Shown: piece after piece, positions 34,391 through 45,405 of the stretch
Numbering within the stretch: the stretch's first letter is position 1
Layout: every line of letters begins with the position of its first letter
Assembly: GCA_036345935.2 (NCBI GenBank)
Contig: JADWOT020000007.1
Coordinates: 5,422,665 to 5,486,664 of the forward strand
From: Taenia hydatigena
Taxonomy: Eukaryota > Platyhelminthes > Cestoda > Cyclophyllidea > Taeniidae
Direction of reading: 5' to 3'
DNA length: 64,000 nucleotides
Made by a program: the position numbers and the translations under genes
The notes under the pieces: generated by a model
Told to the model about the DNA's origin: nothing
Database searches by the model: none
Seen by the model: only the letters and a program-made list of their open reading frames with translations

Positions 34391-36800
34391 ATTAAGTGTT
34401 GCTTAGTCGAACTGGTAGGGCAGATATCTCATTGCACTGGATTGCGTCGGACCGCACCAGTATGTTAGATAGTTACAAACAGCGACACAGGGTTGTCGCG
34501 TGGCCCCCATTTGAGCGTGGTGCATGGACCACCAATTTCTTATTCGTGTATTTACTTGCAAATGTGACAATCATAAATATGTTTGCCTATTTCAGTGCTG
34601 CCTTACTTTGCCTGCCATGAATATGTGCTGAGCAATGCACCTTAAGAGCAAACTTGCGCCTTACATAGAACGAGTTTGTACATTTGCAACTCTTGTTTAT
34701 TTATTCTGGTTAGTGCTACTCGTGTAGATGGATTTATTGCAACATCTATTTGCATTTTTGATACCTGAACCCATACCTTGCAAAGTCTGAAGTAATATCC
34801 TTTAGGAGTGGAACAAGTTATGAATAAAGTTAAAAAGAAAAGAGGAAAGTTGATTTAGTGAGCAAATCCTGGTGGTATAAGTACCTTGTTTAATTTGTTA
34901 AAACGTTTCTGTGCATGCGTGTGTATGTCCGATGTGTGACCCAGATTCTCATCGCTGCCATCAGCAGGTAATGTTCTGATATTGAAAGAGGTTACAACAA
35001 CGTTGAACCTACATGGTGAGCATTCAACACGCATACTAGTCATGACCCATTATCTATGGCGTTTCTGCGGTCATACCAGTGATTGCACTGCTTAAAGAGG
35101 AGGGTCATTGTTCAACTTACACCCAATCTTACTGCATAGAGGCGCAAAAATGCTGTTAATTTCATAAATGTTAGCAATGTATGCAAGCAACACACTTTTC
35201 ACTATTTGATTAAGGTAAAATAACCGCTGTGTTTGGTGTGGTGATTTATGGCACCTGGTTTACCAGGCAGAATAAAGCGTTGTCTTTACGGTTTTGATAT
35301 TACCCATCGTTTTCGAGAACAACGCTGCTTATCTCTCAAAGTGCTGACTTTAGATTGGTTACTGTCACAATGGTCCTTTTTCCAGGTGGTGTTCTAGGAC
35401 GTGAGCAGACTCAGAAACTGCTCTTTTATATTCGCCTATCAATAATGCAATAAACAAAGTCTCTACTTATTACCGTTACTCGGTAGTGGTTAAGCAACAA
35501 ATCGGATCGTGTCAAAGTGAGAGAAGCGGATATATTCACCATCATGCACCAAGCCAGCAACACTTCAAAGAAAGCTGCCTCAAATACGTAGTTGACACTC
35601 CCGCCATCTAAGTTAAGAATGCGCATCTTTGCAGTCAGTGGTCGAGTTAACAGCCCATTTACCAGCCACCCACTAACAAAACTCACTCGTTGAGATCATT
35701 TTATTTAAGATTCGCTCGTTCTAGTGCATATTCGTGTGACCGCACTTCATTACACGTGCCATTGAGAGGAGATCAAGGAACACTTTCCTGCTACTGAAGC
35801 GATCACAACACATTGGCAAAGTGGACAAAACCTATTCTGCTATTTTGACACTTGTTTGCGTAGTCACTGTAAAGATATCTGAAAGAACAGGATGATGAAA
35901 AGATTTTCGCAGAATGGCATTTTGGCAATGTGAATTCATACCAAATAAAGAGCTAGCCTTTGCAATTTATAATTAATGCAATTAATGAGGCAGCTACTCT
36001 AGAAGAACGGTGGGCAAAAGTTGTTCTCTGGTTGCATGGTTACCTCAGGCAACCATAAACAAAAAGAAGCAACATTGGTAAAAATAAGAAAATAGTGAGA
36101 AGGGAAGGAAAATGGAGGACGTCTATTTGGCAATGGTGCTTTATGATTTGACATTGCGCACCAACGGAGGACGCCTAAATTCAAAGCTATTCCGAAACAC
36201 ACCAACTCCTTCTGATTCATGTTAGCCTTCACTTGGCTTCCAACAAGAATTAATAGTGTTGGTGCTGCAAACCATGCTCCCACCTCCCCAGGCATGGAGA
36301 ATTTTAACTGTGGATTAAGTTCTGGTAGGCACTGGTGCAAGCACTTGTACTTGGAACCCCATTCTCCGTAACAAACAAGAAATATTAGGAGTTTCAAGGT
36401 AAATAACAGTGGCAAAAGGGTGTTTAATGCTTCACATCGCTTCTTCGACTTTGCAGCCGCTTTGTGTAAGGCGTTTAAGCGGAATGCAAGAAGACCCTAT
36501 TATACCAGCGAAAGTTGTGCGTTTCTGATAAGTTTTATGAAATCCTAATAAATGCTTAAGCGAGCCACAATTACTTTGCCAAAAAGAGCCAGAGAATTAA
36601 AGGTGGAGGTGAAATCAGTTGGCTGACGTTTAAAGTGCTGAACGCATCCAGAGTGCTGAAATAAAGGGGCAAATAACCACACGGAGAAAGGGAGTAGAAG
36701 CGCATCGAGAAAATAATTTGACAGATCTAGATTTTCATACCACTTTGAGTCAATTCGACATGTGGTAGCATTATCTGGATCAGGTTGGAATTAACTAGTC
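34391..36800. other. No gene firmly recognised
   Basis: A plus frame at 34396-34620 has a polar start (SRTGRADISLHWIASDR) and a C-terminal hydrophobic helix. A minus frame at 35999-36415 (138 codons) begins like a signal peptide (MPLLFTLKLLIFLVCYG). Frames of this length occur by chance in a window this size, and neither has splice-site or homology support. Confidence 0.4.
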
Positions 36801-36806
36801 GCAAGG

Positions 36807-36855
36807 CCCTGGATGCAAGCCATCCAGGGGATTAAAGGTGGATTCGGTAATCCCC
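36807..36855 (+). other. Two overlapping, mutually exclusive hairpins
   Basis: CCCTGGATG (36807-36815) pairs perfectly with CATCCAGGG (36821-36829) around a 5-nt loop. GGGGATTA (36827-36834) pairs perfectly with TAATCCCC (36848-36855). The two stems share the G run at 36827-36829, so only one can form completely at a time. Function unknown. Confidence 0.6.
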
Positions 36856-37740
36856 TGAACATGCAAAATTCAACTCACGTTTTTAGGACAGTAAATCGTA
36901 AAGAAATAAGCGATGCAAGACAAGGCTGGATGGGCACCTACCACTGCACTTCGCTTGAAAGGCCTTTATTGTGTGCCTATTAAAAAGATGCCAATTTTAT
37001 TCTTCGTCCCAACTTCCTTGATGCAGTCATGGTATTACCTATATAAACCCGCATTGTGTGTGCGAAATTACTATTTACTGGAAACCTTAATGCAATCCAC
37101 CATTAAATTATTCTAGCAGTGGTCGTTTCGTAACCAGTTCTGGGAAAAAATAATTCTTTCCAGTCGTAAAATTATGATAACTGCTGGCGATGCACTGCGA
37201 AGTTCATTGATCCATTGTCCTACTGGGCAGGCATTTTTGACAAGAAAATTGCGTTGAACTTCTTTGCTGAATAGTAAATAGCATTTCCATACAAACTTCA
37301 TTAAATTGTCTGAGTAGATCATAAAATACAGATCTTTAAATGGAATGAATTAGATGCCTGCTTACCACTGATTAGACGTGTAAAGGGTGGTGGAGGGATG
37401 ACTTTTGGGAGTTTGCGTCCGTTTGCATTCGTCATTCGACTTTCATTTGTTCGTGGTTTAATTTGAGGTTAGGCTAGAGCTGCTCTTGTTATCGGGCTTG
37501 TTATCAGCGTTGTAGAGGGTGATAAATCATGGTATATTTGACTTAATTTCCGTTGCTTCTCTGCACATATTGGGTGCATGGGCATTCGGCGTGGCTAATG
37601 AAAAAGTCCGAACACTCCACACCCACCGCTGCTCTAATTGGCATAATCGCTCTCTAGAGCTCTGGCGAATACTAATTTACTATTTGATTTCGTCAGAGAT
37701 AAATCATCGACTCATAGATTATAGCGTTCTCTTAATTTGA
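36856..37740. other. No gene recognised
   Basis: Short open frames at 36913-37116 and 37519-37740 (+) and 37113-37322 (-), no motifs. Confidence 0.45.
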
Positions 37741-39765
37741 ACCAGAATCTTTACATCTGACCCAAATTAGTAGTCTCGAGTGTGTTCCTGATTTCACCAT
37801 ATCTATGCGCAACCTTTGATCAAAATTTCTTGTTATAACAGCTCTACACTAACCATTCCAATGTTTGCCATCCTCTTAAGCCTTTCTAAGTTTTGCATAC
37901 AGTTGTGTTTTTAAGGCACAAAAACCTCAAACTCAGGAATTCTGACCTTCTTTTAGCAAAACGTATCTCAGGCTAAAGGTTTAGAGTGACTTAGTAAAGG
38001 AAATAAGACTGCAACAAGCGTCACCAAGGGGCCGGGTTTGCAGCTAGATGGTTTGGTCCTGGTCAACAGTCGTATCGTTTCAACCTGCATCTGTTTGTGA
38101 AGCCCATCTTCTATGTGTGCATGTATGTGCAGAGGTAAAAAATGGGTGCACGCACCTATCGGCAGTGAAATGGAGAAAGCCAAATCTTGAATTCGGGTCT
38201 AAGTCTCCGTCTAATTCGCCCATGGCCTTAAACACATCTACTTGCTGATGACGGTCTATTCATATCTATGGGAATCCATTTAGTTTATACAATTTACCCT
38301 TTACGAGGCCGGCATGGGCTCTCCTACTGTGCGCCAATTGTTACAGATTATCACTAGACTTGAGTACCGATTTGACGGAATCCATGCGAAAAAAAAGAAT
38401 AATTAAGGACAAAGTATTCAAAGGGGGCAGCCTAATGTTAGGCTGCTAGCCGTCAAGTTTTCTATCAATCAACAGCCTATCAAATGTGGGAGCCTGGCAT
38501 ATCTTATGCTAGGCACGAGGGCACGAATGATGACACCGTGATATTATGCACATTAGCAAGCATCAAGTGCAAACAGCGTACCACTGGCATGCGATGAGTG
38601 GATCGTGAACCAGTCAAGAATCTGTCACTCAAACTGCGCCGTGTGTGCACAGCATTCCTAAGACGGCGAGTAACCACCTGATGCAAGCTAACCATATCTC
38701 CCTTTCGCGAAGCGCATAAGTCTCTCAATTCTAACTCCAAATATCTACTTGCCAGTATGCGAGCATTTTTTCGTTGATGTCTCTGTAACAATTTCGCAGA
38801 CAAAGTTATTTTCCATCATATCTTAAACTTTGCAGTTATGCTGCCATTCAGGGAAGCCAAACATTGTTGACATTTGCGCAAGGACTTCGGTAAATCCAAT
38901 GTTAGCAAAAAGCAAGTGCTAGTAAGGCTACAGCAGATCAGATTCGACTGTGACAATCTACTTATTTTCGGTGGGTAGGATCATCCACGAAACAAAATTT
39001 TGCGACGATTCGACACCACCAGATAGCTAACACTCGTCCGACATTTGCCTTTCTCATCCTCCTCCGCCTCCTTTTTCGATGTAAAGAACCGATTGTGGGA
39101 TTGTAAAGTTAAGCCCACTTCTGCTAGCACCTTTTCTAACAAATGGTGCATAAAAGTGGAATAGGACCGGACCACGTCTTCCAATCTGTAAATTTTAATA
39201 ATGAAAATGATAAGGGAGGAATTGAGACTTACAGTGTACAAGCTAGTTATAATGCCTCTGTCTGAGGAGAAAGGATTCGCACTTAAAAGATCCTTCAGCC
39301 TTCTAGTCTTTTCAATACATGCGTAAAGCCATTTATTTCATTCGCGTTCTCATGTATTTCAATATTTCCTGACCAAAAGAGAAACTTTCCCATTAAAACG
39401 GCGCCGCGTTAATGCCCAATGAAAGGGTACCCAATTTCGAATGAAGAACAGAAAAGCTTATCAAAGCAAGAGAGTCAAGCATCTCAGCTAATTGCATAAG
39501 GATAACACTCTAGCCAATAATGATGCGTCCAGTGGTCGCGTTTGATAAGGCTGGGTGTGAAAATATGAGCCGATGAGATACTGTTGCCAGGCTGAACGGA
39601 AGCGATACTTGCTTAAAGCAGTCTAAACACCTAAGCGATTACCATTTCGTAAAAAGTGTGGTTTTGGGATTATACAGGTAGGCTCCTAAGCATTGAAGTA
39701 TACAAGGCATGGCTCCATCGCTAATGCTTGATTTTTTGAGATAGGCGAGACGAACACCATAAAAC
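37741..39765 (+). repeat. Direct segmental duplication, copy 2
   Basis: Partner of 32552-34390, offset about 5.2 kb, same orientation. It contains an extra block of about 290 bp (39045-39335) relative to copy 1. Confidence 0.85.
39046..39185 (-). CDS. Candidate exon within the copy-2-specific block
   Basis: On the minus strand, a pyrimidine-rich tract and TTTACAG precede a segment reading LEDVVRSYSTFMHHLLEKVL, then AEVGLTLQSHNRFFTSKKE and an acidic AEEDEKGK. It looks like an amphipathic, helix-rich cytosolic protein. A GTAAGT lies 47 bp before the acceptor, but the upstream segment in the needed phase has a stop, so that pairing fails. The 3' limit is unclear. No family recognised. Confidence 0.3.
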
Positions 39766-41575
39766 AACCCATTCCTCATAATTTGAACTTGCCCCTCATC
39801 CTGCAAATTTGACAGCACTCTTCATAATAAGGATAACAGGGGTTTGACGGAAGAACGGTCATGAGATGAAGATCCCACTATTGTTTTCTGATAATTAAAA
39901 TCTTGTAGGATGGATACAAAAATGGAAAAGAATTTCAGTAGACACGTTAGGCAAAATAAGTTGGGATGCAGCGAGTCACGTGCCATCAGGGCTAAATCAC
40001 AAACTATGTGTGTAAAGTTTTGAACAACCCTGTCTTGCAAACACGATGGAAGGGCTGCTTATGGTCTACAAGATACTAATACCTGGGGTGACTTATGGGT
40101 TTGATTTGCGGCAACTCATGCCCCGGTCACTGCTAGTGGTGCATAACTCTACCCGCACTGGGCTATCGTCAAGTCTCCGACTGCGAGAATACGCGTCATC
40201 AAAGATGGTATCTGTTGGAGATAACTGCATTCTCAACAATTGTTCTATTTACGTGTTTTGAAAGTCCTACTTCCATGTTTGACTAGTAAGCACTTTCTTG
40301 AACATAACGCCTTTGTCCACCTTATCCTCATCAGTTGAAATCGTGCCACACAACCATAATTTATGCACGCTAACATTCACTATGAGACCAAGATCAATTA
40401 GGAAAATAATTATGTGGGGCTAAATTTTAGTCATTATCTTAGCCATTTTCTCATGTACAGTTGCATATCGCGCAGACACGTAGACACACACGCTTGCGTC
40501 GCACCATCTCTGCTCTCACTCATACGCGTTGGTAAGCAGTCATCTACATCGAAGTCATGTCCATTGCATACCACTCTGTAGCACTCAAAGAAATTCATCA
40601 CTTCTACTCTGCAACACGTTAAGCAGAAATCAACACTGTGTGCAGACGTTGACGATCTATTTATCAAACTTGCCGCCAAGTTATACAAACCAGCGCCACT
40701 CAAATGCATCAGTTTGCACGACATTTCTTGCCAAGACACCAATGCACCATTTAGCACAGAAACTGCACTCTCAAAGTAGGTGCAGTAGGGCTAACACATT
40801 GTTTGCTTCGATTATTCAGCGAATTAAATTACGCTTGAGAGGCCTCCCATAACGGCCCGCAATTGTTAAGAAACAATGGTGTGGTCAGTGGTCTGGTTAA
40901 GCGCGGTTCGCGTATGAACTAGCCTGTCACTTATCATGCCACCAAGAGTGTAGACATGAATGCAGAAGAATGATAGCATTGTAAGAATCAAAATAATTAA
41001 CTGGTAATGGGTTGCATATAGCTTCTGCCGACCTCAAACAGAAGTCCGAACCACTAAAATCCGGCAAAACAGGATAAGAAAGGCCAATGCTTTGATTGCA
41101 ATGCATAAATCCCTCCAAAATGCTAAGAGCCAGGTCTTTGGAACTTGATTGCCACTAAATATGTCTTTCCTTTGTTACTTTACATTTATGCCATTCTTTG
41201 AATCTCAACATTCCCATGATTTGTAGAATAAAAGTTGAAAGTTTAATTTCTGTTCATTTTTGTTCGCCTAGAAGGGCAGAGAATGTAGCCAAAGCAGAAA
41301 TCACCCATTCTCCTAGGCGGCCAGATGCTTAGTTTACCAATCACCCCATACGATAAACGTCTCCCGCGACGGTACTCAAATTTTCACAGGTATACAATTA
41401 CGTGTACGCCTCTAACGATGCTGCGCTGAAAACCAAGAATAGCGAAGAAGGCCATGATTTTACCAGATCATCAACAATATAAATGGCTTAATCCTCAAAC
41501 CAGGGAAGAATGCAGGTGCGATAAAATGAGTAGAAGACGTGTTTTTCGTCGTCAGCGACACTAGGACAGATATAA
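39766..41575. other. No gene recognised
   Basis: Overlapping frames on both strands at 40434-40852 (107 codons each) look like mutual shadows with no motif. Nothing else seen. Confidence 0.45.
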
Positions 41576-41848
41576 TCAGTCCAGTCGGTGATCGTTAAGC
41601 TCATTTCCACACTTTACGCGTCTTGGCAGAGTTCTGCCCTTAGAATCCTTTAATCTAAATGTCGGCAGCACTTTTATGCATGTAGGCTTTTGGACGCACT
41701 GCTTGCGGAAACACGCGTGCCCCATTGAACATTTGCTACAGCTGGTCGCATATGTATACGACTTTAATCCACGATAGTTTCCTCCAAAAAATTTCACTAT
41801 GTCTGTCACAATCTCATCATTGCTTTCCTCAGCTGGCCAATCATACAA
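41576..41848 (-). CDS. Candidate cysteine-rich coding segment
   Basis: A 90-codon ATG-initiated minus frame with a natural-looking composition. The start is acidic (WPAEESNDEIVTDIVKFFGG), followed by TSCSKCSMGHACFRKQCVQK and a basic end (LPRRVKCGNELNDHRLD). The C-x2-C-x2-G-x2-C-x4-CV spacing resembles cysteine patterns of extracellular metalloprotease cysteine-rich regions, but that is only a spacing match. Related words (TGTCTGT(C/T)ACAATCTC) recur near 48740, so it may be a repeated or duplicated piece. No splice sites were confirmed. Confidence 0.35.
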   Translation of the reverse strand: MYDWPAEESNDEIVTDIVKFFGGNYRGLKSYTYATSCSKCSMGHACFRKQCVQKPTCIKVLPTFRLKDSKGRTLPRRVKCGNELNDHRLD

Positions 41849-42517
41849 TCGGTCTAAAGGAAGTCATACTTACGTAAGCTCGTGTTGACAAACAATAAAG
41901 TGTTGTGGATTCTTCCAACCAGGTCGCATGTAGTCACATTGACGCATGGCGTAGCCTAGCAGATTTGATTTCACCCAAACCATCTGTTATGCGTAATGAA
42001 TGCATGACAAGCCATTCCATATAGTGGCTAGACACATAAAGCCATGTTCTGCATTTCCGCCCATTTGCTTCCCCTCTCTTAACCTGCACTAACTTGCAAG
42101 TAGGCATTCAATGCTTGCGAAGAAGTAACCTTACAAAGCACACTAAATGGCATCTATGCGCTGCACTTAACTAGTGGCGTGTATATGGTGTTCTCTCACC
42201 TATGTGTAATGACCAACCACGTATTTGCAAGAGTTGTTGAAATAATTGTAACATTTGCCTTTTATCCTCCATCCGCAAGCGGCTTCGGTGATAGGTGGCT
42301 TAACGCCACCGACAGGTGCGATATTTTGTCTAAGCCCCTCGCAGTGCGGATGTTGTCCCCAATCCGGATGCTCAAATTTGCATCGACTGGCCCAATAATC
42401 TGCTAGTAGTTCCAGTCCATTTGAGTACTGCTGGTTAAGTCGAAACGAGCACCATAGAATGCTGCCAAGTACATCATCACATGGGATAGCTTAAAGTGCA
42501 GACAAGTATGTAGCTCA
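41849..42517. other. No gene recognised
   Basis: A plus frame at 42179-42406 has no motif. Confidence 0.45.
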
Positions 42518-42675
42518 CTACGAACGCAAGGAGAAGGAACGCATCATTAGTAGCACATCGTTGGCAGAAGGATGCACTCTCTTTCGAACTTCCAAATGAG
42601 CCTTTAGCATTTGTGCTTGTTCCACGTCTGTGGATATCTGGTGCGATGCTGCAGATACGATAGCAATCAGTTCAA
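42518..42675 (-). CDS. Candidate terminal exon with hydrophobic start
   Basis: On the minus strand, after TATTGCCAG, a frame runs to TAG. It reads LFLIVFELIAIVSAASHQIS, then DVEQAQMLKAHLEVRKRVHP and a short tail. It resembles a signal peptide or membrane helix followed by a small polar domain with a KR pair. There is no ATG at its start, so it would have to be spliced to an upstream exon. No poly(A) signal was found nearby. Confidence 0.3.
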
Positions 42676-42700
42676 AGACTATCAAAAAGAGACCTGGCAA

Positions 42701-43369
42701 TACAGTAATTATGCAAATTCACCACTTTGCTTGCACAGAGCAACTTTTGAGCATGAAGTTGACAGATGCTCAGTAATTTTCAGCTCAACGTTCTGTGGGC
42801 ACATCATCGTGGCAAGTAGGCTAGAAGGACGAGGGAATCTCCCCTATTTATACGTGAAACATGGCATGGTGAAACGTGGCGCGAAGCACCGCCGATCCTG
42901 GAAGGCCATGCAGGCTCTGTGCAACAGGTCTGTCAAACCGAATCACCCCTACTTCACAACGTTGGGGCAGTGGCAAACTCTTCGTCATCGCATGCTACAT
43001 AGCAAGCCATTTTTCATGGTTTGCGATTTCATTGTGGGTTTACACTAAAGCAAAAGCTTACAAAGTGTGTACGAAAGATGAGGTACATAATGCAGTACGT
43101 ATCATCTTTAGCAGTTTATTTGTACCAGGTGTCAGTCAGTGCATTCCCTTAAAACAATCTTTTTGCTTTACAGTAAATCCGTTAACTATACGTAGTATTT
43201 GTGGGGTCAGACGACTTCTCTTAACATCTCTTTGAATCTAAAAACTTTCCGTCTGACGTTTTGTCTTAGTAAAGTCAGTAATACATTTATTAGCTTTTGA
43301 TAAAGATTGTAAGGAACGGAGTGCCTTAAGTCAGTTGGCTGTGGTGCAGATCACCATCAGCACGGGACA
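42701..43369. other. No gene firmly recognised
   Basis: Two overlapping plus frames (42611-43048, 145 codons, and 42876-43235, 119 codons). The second contains a hydrophobic run (LFVIACYIASHFSWFAISLW). Neither has recognisable motifs. Confidence 0.4.
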
Positions 43370-43995
43370 TTTTTTCCATGCTTAGATAAGCCATACTCGC
43401 AAAATACGATTTTAGAATATCAGCATGATGGTTCCCAGTTGGGAATGGAAACATCCAAATCAAGGATCTTTCGAGCTAGTTAAATTGGCACATCAGTCAT
43501 AAGAAGCGGTTTGAAAGTGACCGTGTCAGACGCCATTCCCATAAACCTCATCACTTCCTTGCCGAAACACAATTCCTGCTGTTGAACTTCATATGAAGGA
43601 AATTCAGCCTTTTCGATGGCCTTTATCTCAGCCTGAATGATGCTGTGACCATTAGAATACATGTTATTCTTCCCCTTTTTACCTTGACATATGAGCATAT
43701 CCGAAAACTTCCCATGCGCTTGACCTAAATGACAGGAGCAATATTCCAAAAGTTATTGCGGAGGGAATAGCACACCCAGGAATGATTGCTGACTGCGCTT
43801 TCCTTCCACTTTGGGATCGAGCAGTAAGAAAGGCTGTCTACAATTAACGCACCCTCATGCTCCAGGATATTTCGTGAGTATGATACGACTGGTCGTATTC
43901 ACTGACTCATACATCCATGCATAGATTATGATGCCATCGCAGTTTCGATCCTAGGTTAGGACTACACTGTGACGAATAACCCTGAGTGACAGTGC
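43370..43995 (-). repeat. Inverted repeat R4, left arm
   Basis: The reverse complement of this block matches 50290-50890, about 6.3 kb away in opposite orientation. Long shared words include CATGTATTCTAATGGTCAC, AGCATCATTCAGGC, AAAGTGGAAGGAAAGCGCAGT and ATCTATGCATGGATGT. A minus frame (43749-43480) is open for 89 codons here. The matching frame in the other arm is shifted by a 1-nt difference. Confidence 0.85.
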
Positions 43996-45048
43996 CATCC
44001 GAGTTGGAATGTGATCACATCAATAGCAGACACCATTTTAACAAGCAATAAACGTTATATCATAAAACTCGGGAACGAGATGATACTTTTTGCCACAAAT
44101 ACTGTACAGTATTGCTCCACTTTAGTGAATTGAATTTTAGCATTCTGAATAAACTAGCCTTTGAATTACACATCTACGACCAACTAATGATCGGTATGTG
44201 CGTGCATTTTTGATATACCGTCCAAGCGCGCCCGACTGGAGGGGACCCCTGTCCCACTACATTCAAACAAATTTTGTTACCTAAAACAAACGCCATCTTT
44301 GTTTTCCTTGGCTGCGATGAAACCCATTGCTTTACATTTCCATAGAAATACGATTCATTATTTTCTTCACAAATCGAATTCGCCGTATCGTTTGACTGTG
44401 CTCAACCAGTGTACCAGACATGTGATCATTTTAAATCACTCACTGAGCGGGCCAGATATTTACCATTGCAGCCAAAGTGAGTCATTTGCGATCTCCCTTT
44501 CAGCCTCTGTCTCCAGCGCAGTGCATCACATAAGGCGTTTATTACTTTTAGGAGCAAGTACCAAGCATTTGTGAACTTCCTTTTGAAGTATTAGTAGGGA
44601 TTTTCGGTTTCCTCAATGAGGCTGATCGCTTGAGTTTTAGTAAAGCTATTCCAGGATTGAGCTCTATATTTTCTAAAGAGATTAGTCACTAAGTTCTTTA
44701 TGGACACATCAGTCACTTTACATGGCTCTATAAGCATCTCTGTGACGCATTATGACCAGAGAACCTGGCTGCCGCCCACCTAACTGTTCTTCGAGCTAAT
44801 TTATATTACAATATACAAAATCGTCTATATTTTCGTCGCTCCTTCACCCGTGTTTCCATACTTGCATTGGAGCCTCTTTCATGCCTCATTATCCCTCCGA
44901 CGGCGAGCGTATAGCCGTTGTCTGTGGGAGGTTCGCACGGACTTGAGCCTTATGTGCATGAAGTTGAGAGAAGTAGTGATGTGTTTGTACTGCTGCAAAA
45001 CCAATATCGGAAGGCTATCTTACGCCTACCTTTAATAAAAGGCGGGAT
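43996..45048. other. No gene recognised
   Basis: A plus frame at 44299-44574 (91 codons) has no motif. Confidence 0.45.
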
Positions 45049-45405
45049 TTGACTGAGGTTTTAGTCGAAACCTCATTTACGTCGTCTTGCATCGAGTCAC
45101 AGTTTCCAGGAATATCGTCATATGATGACGATCTACTCGCGGCAGATAAAATAGAGATCAGGAGAGTCAACTGTGTTCCCCACTTTGTGGATTACCAAAA
45201 GTGTACAGACAAGCAGAACATTTGGATAACACTGAGGACGATTGCAAGGAGCCTGTTGATTATTCAAACACTGATTGTGGTAGTTGCAGTGAATGCAAAA
45301 GAGGACAAAACGCGTGCGCTGAAGCAGGTCGAGGAATTTTATCGCGACCTCGGCAGCTCTAGGGACTCCCCATTAGCAGCCATTTCGACGAACTGGAGGC
45401 TGTAG
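45049..45405 (+). CDS. Candidate ORF (118 codons), overlapped by a second coding-like frame
   Basis: The frame has an acidic start (SSYDDDLLAADKIEIRR), one hydrophobic helix (SLLIIQTLIVVVAV) and a charged end (KQVEEFYRDLG). The same bases in another frame (45150-45362) read LCGLPKVYRQAEHLDNTEDD and DCGSCSECKRGQNACAEAG, also natural-looking and Cys-rich. At most one of the two is likely real. The start codon of the long frame is unclear (TTG rather than ATG). It could be a decayed mobile-element piece. Confidence 0.3.
   Translation: MTEVLVETSFTSSCIESQFPGISSYDDDLLAADKIEIRRVNCVPHFVDYQKCTDKQNIWITLRTIARSLLIIQTLIVVVAVNAKEDKTRALKQVEEFYRDLGSSRDSPLAAISTNWRL

Noticed and set aside
35999..36415. 138-codon minus frame with a signal-peptide-like start
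   Set aside because: The rest of the frame has no recognisable domain or conserved spacing. The length is within chance expectation, so it is mentioned only in the region note.
39186..39232. 47-nt GTAAGT..TTTACAG stretch on the minus strand as a short intron
   Set aside because: The upstream segment in the phase required by the following exon has a stop codon, so the two do not join.
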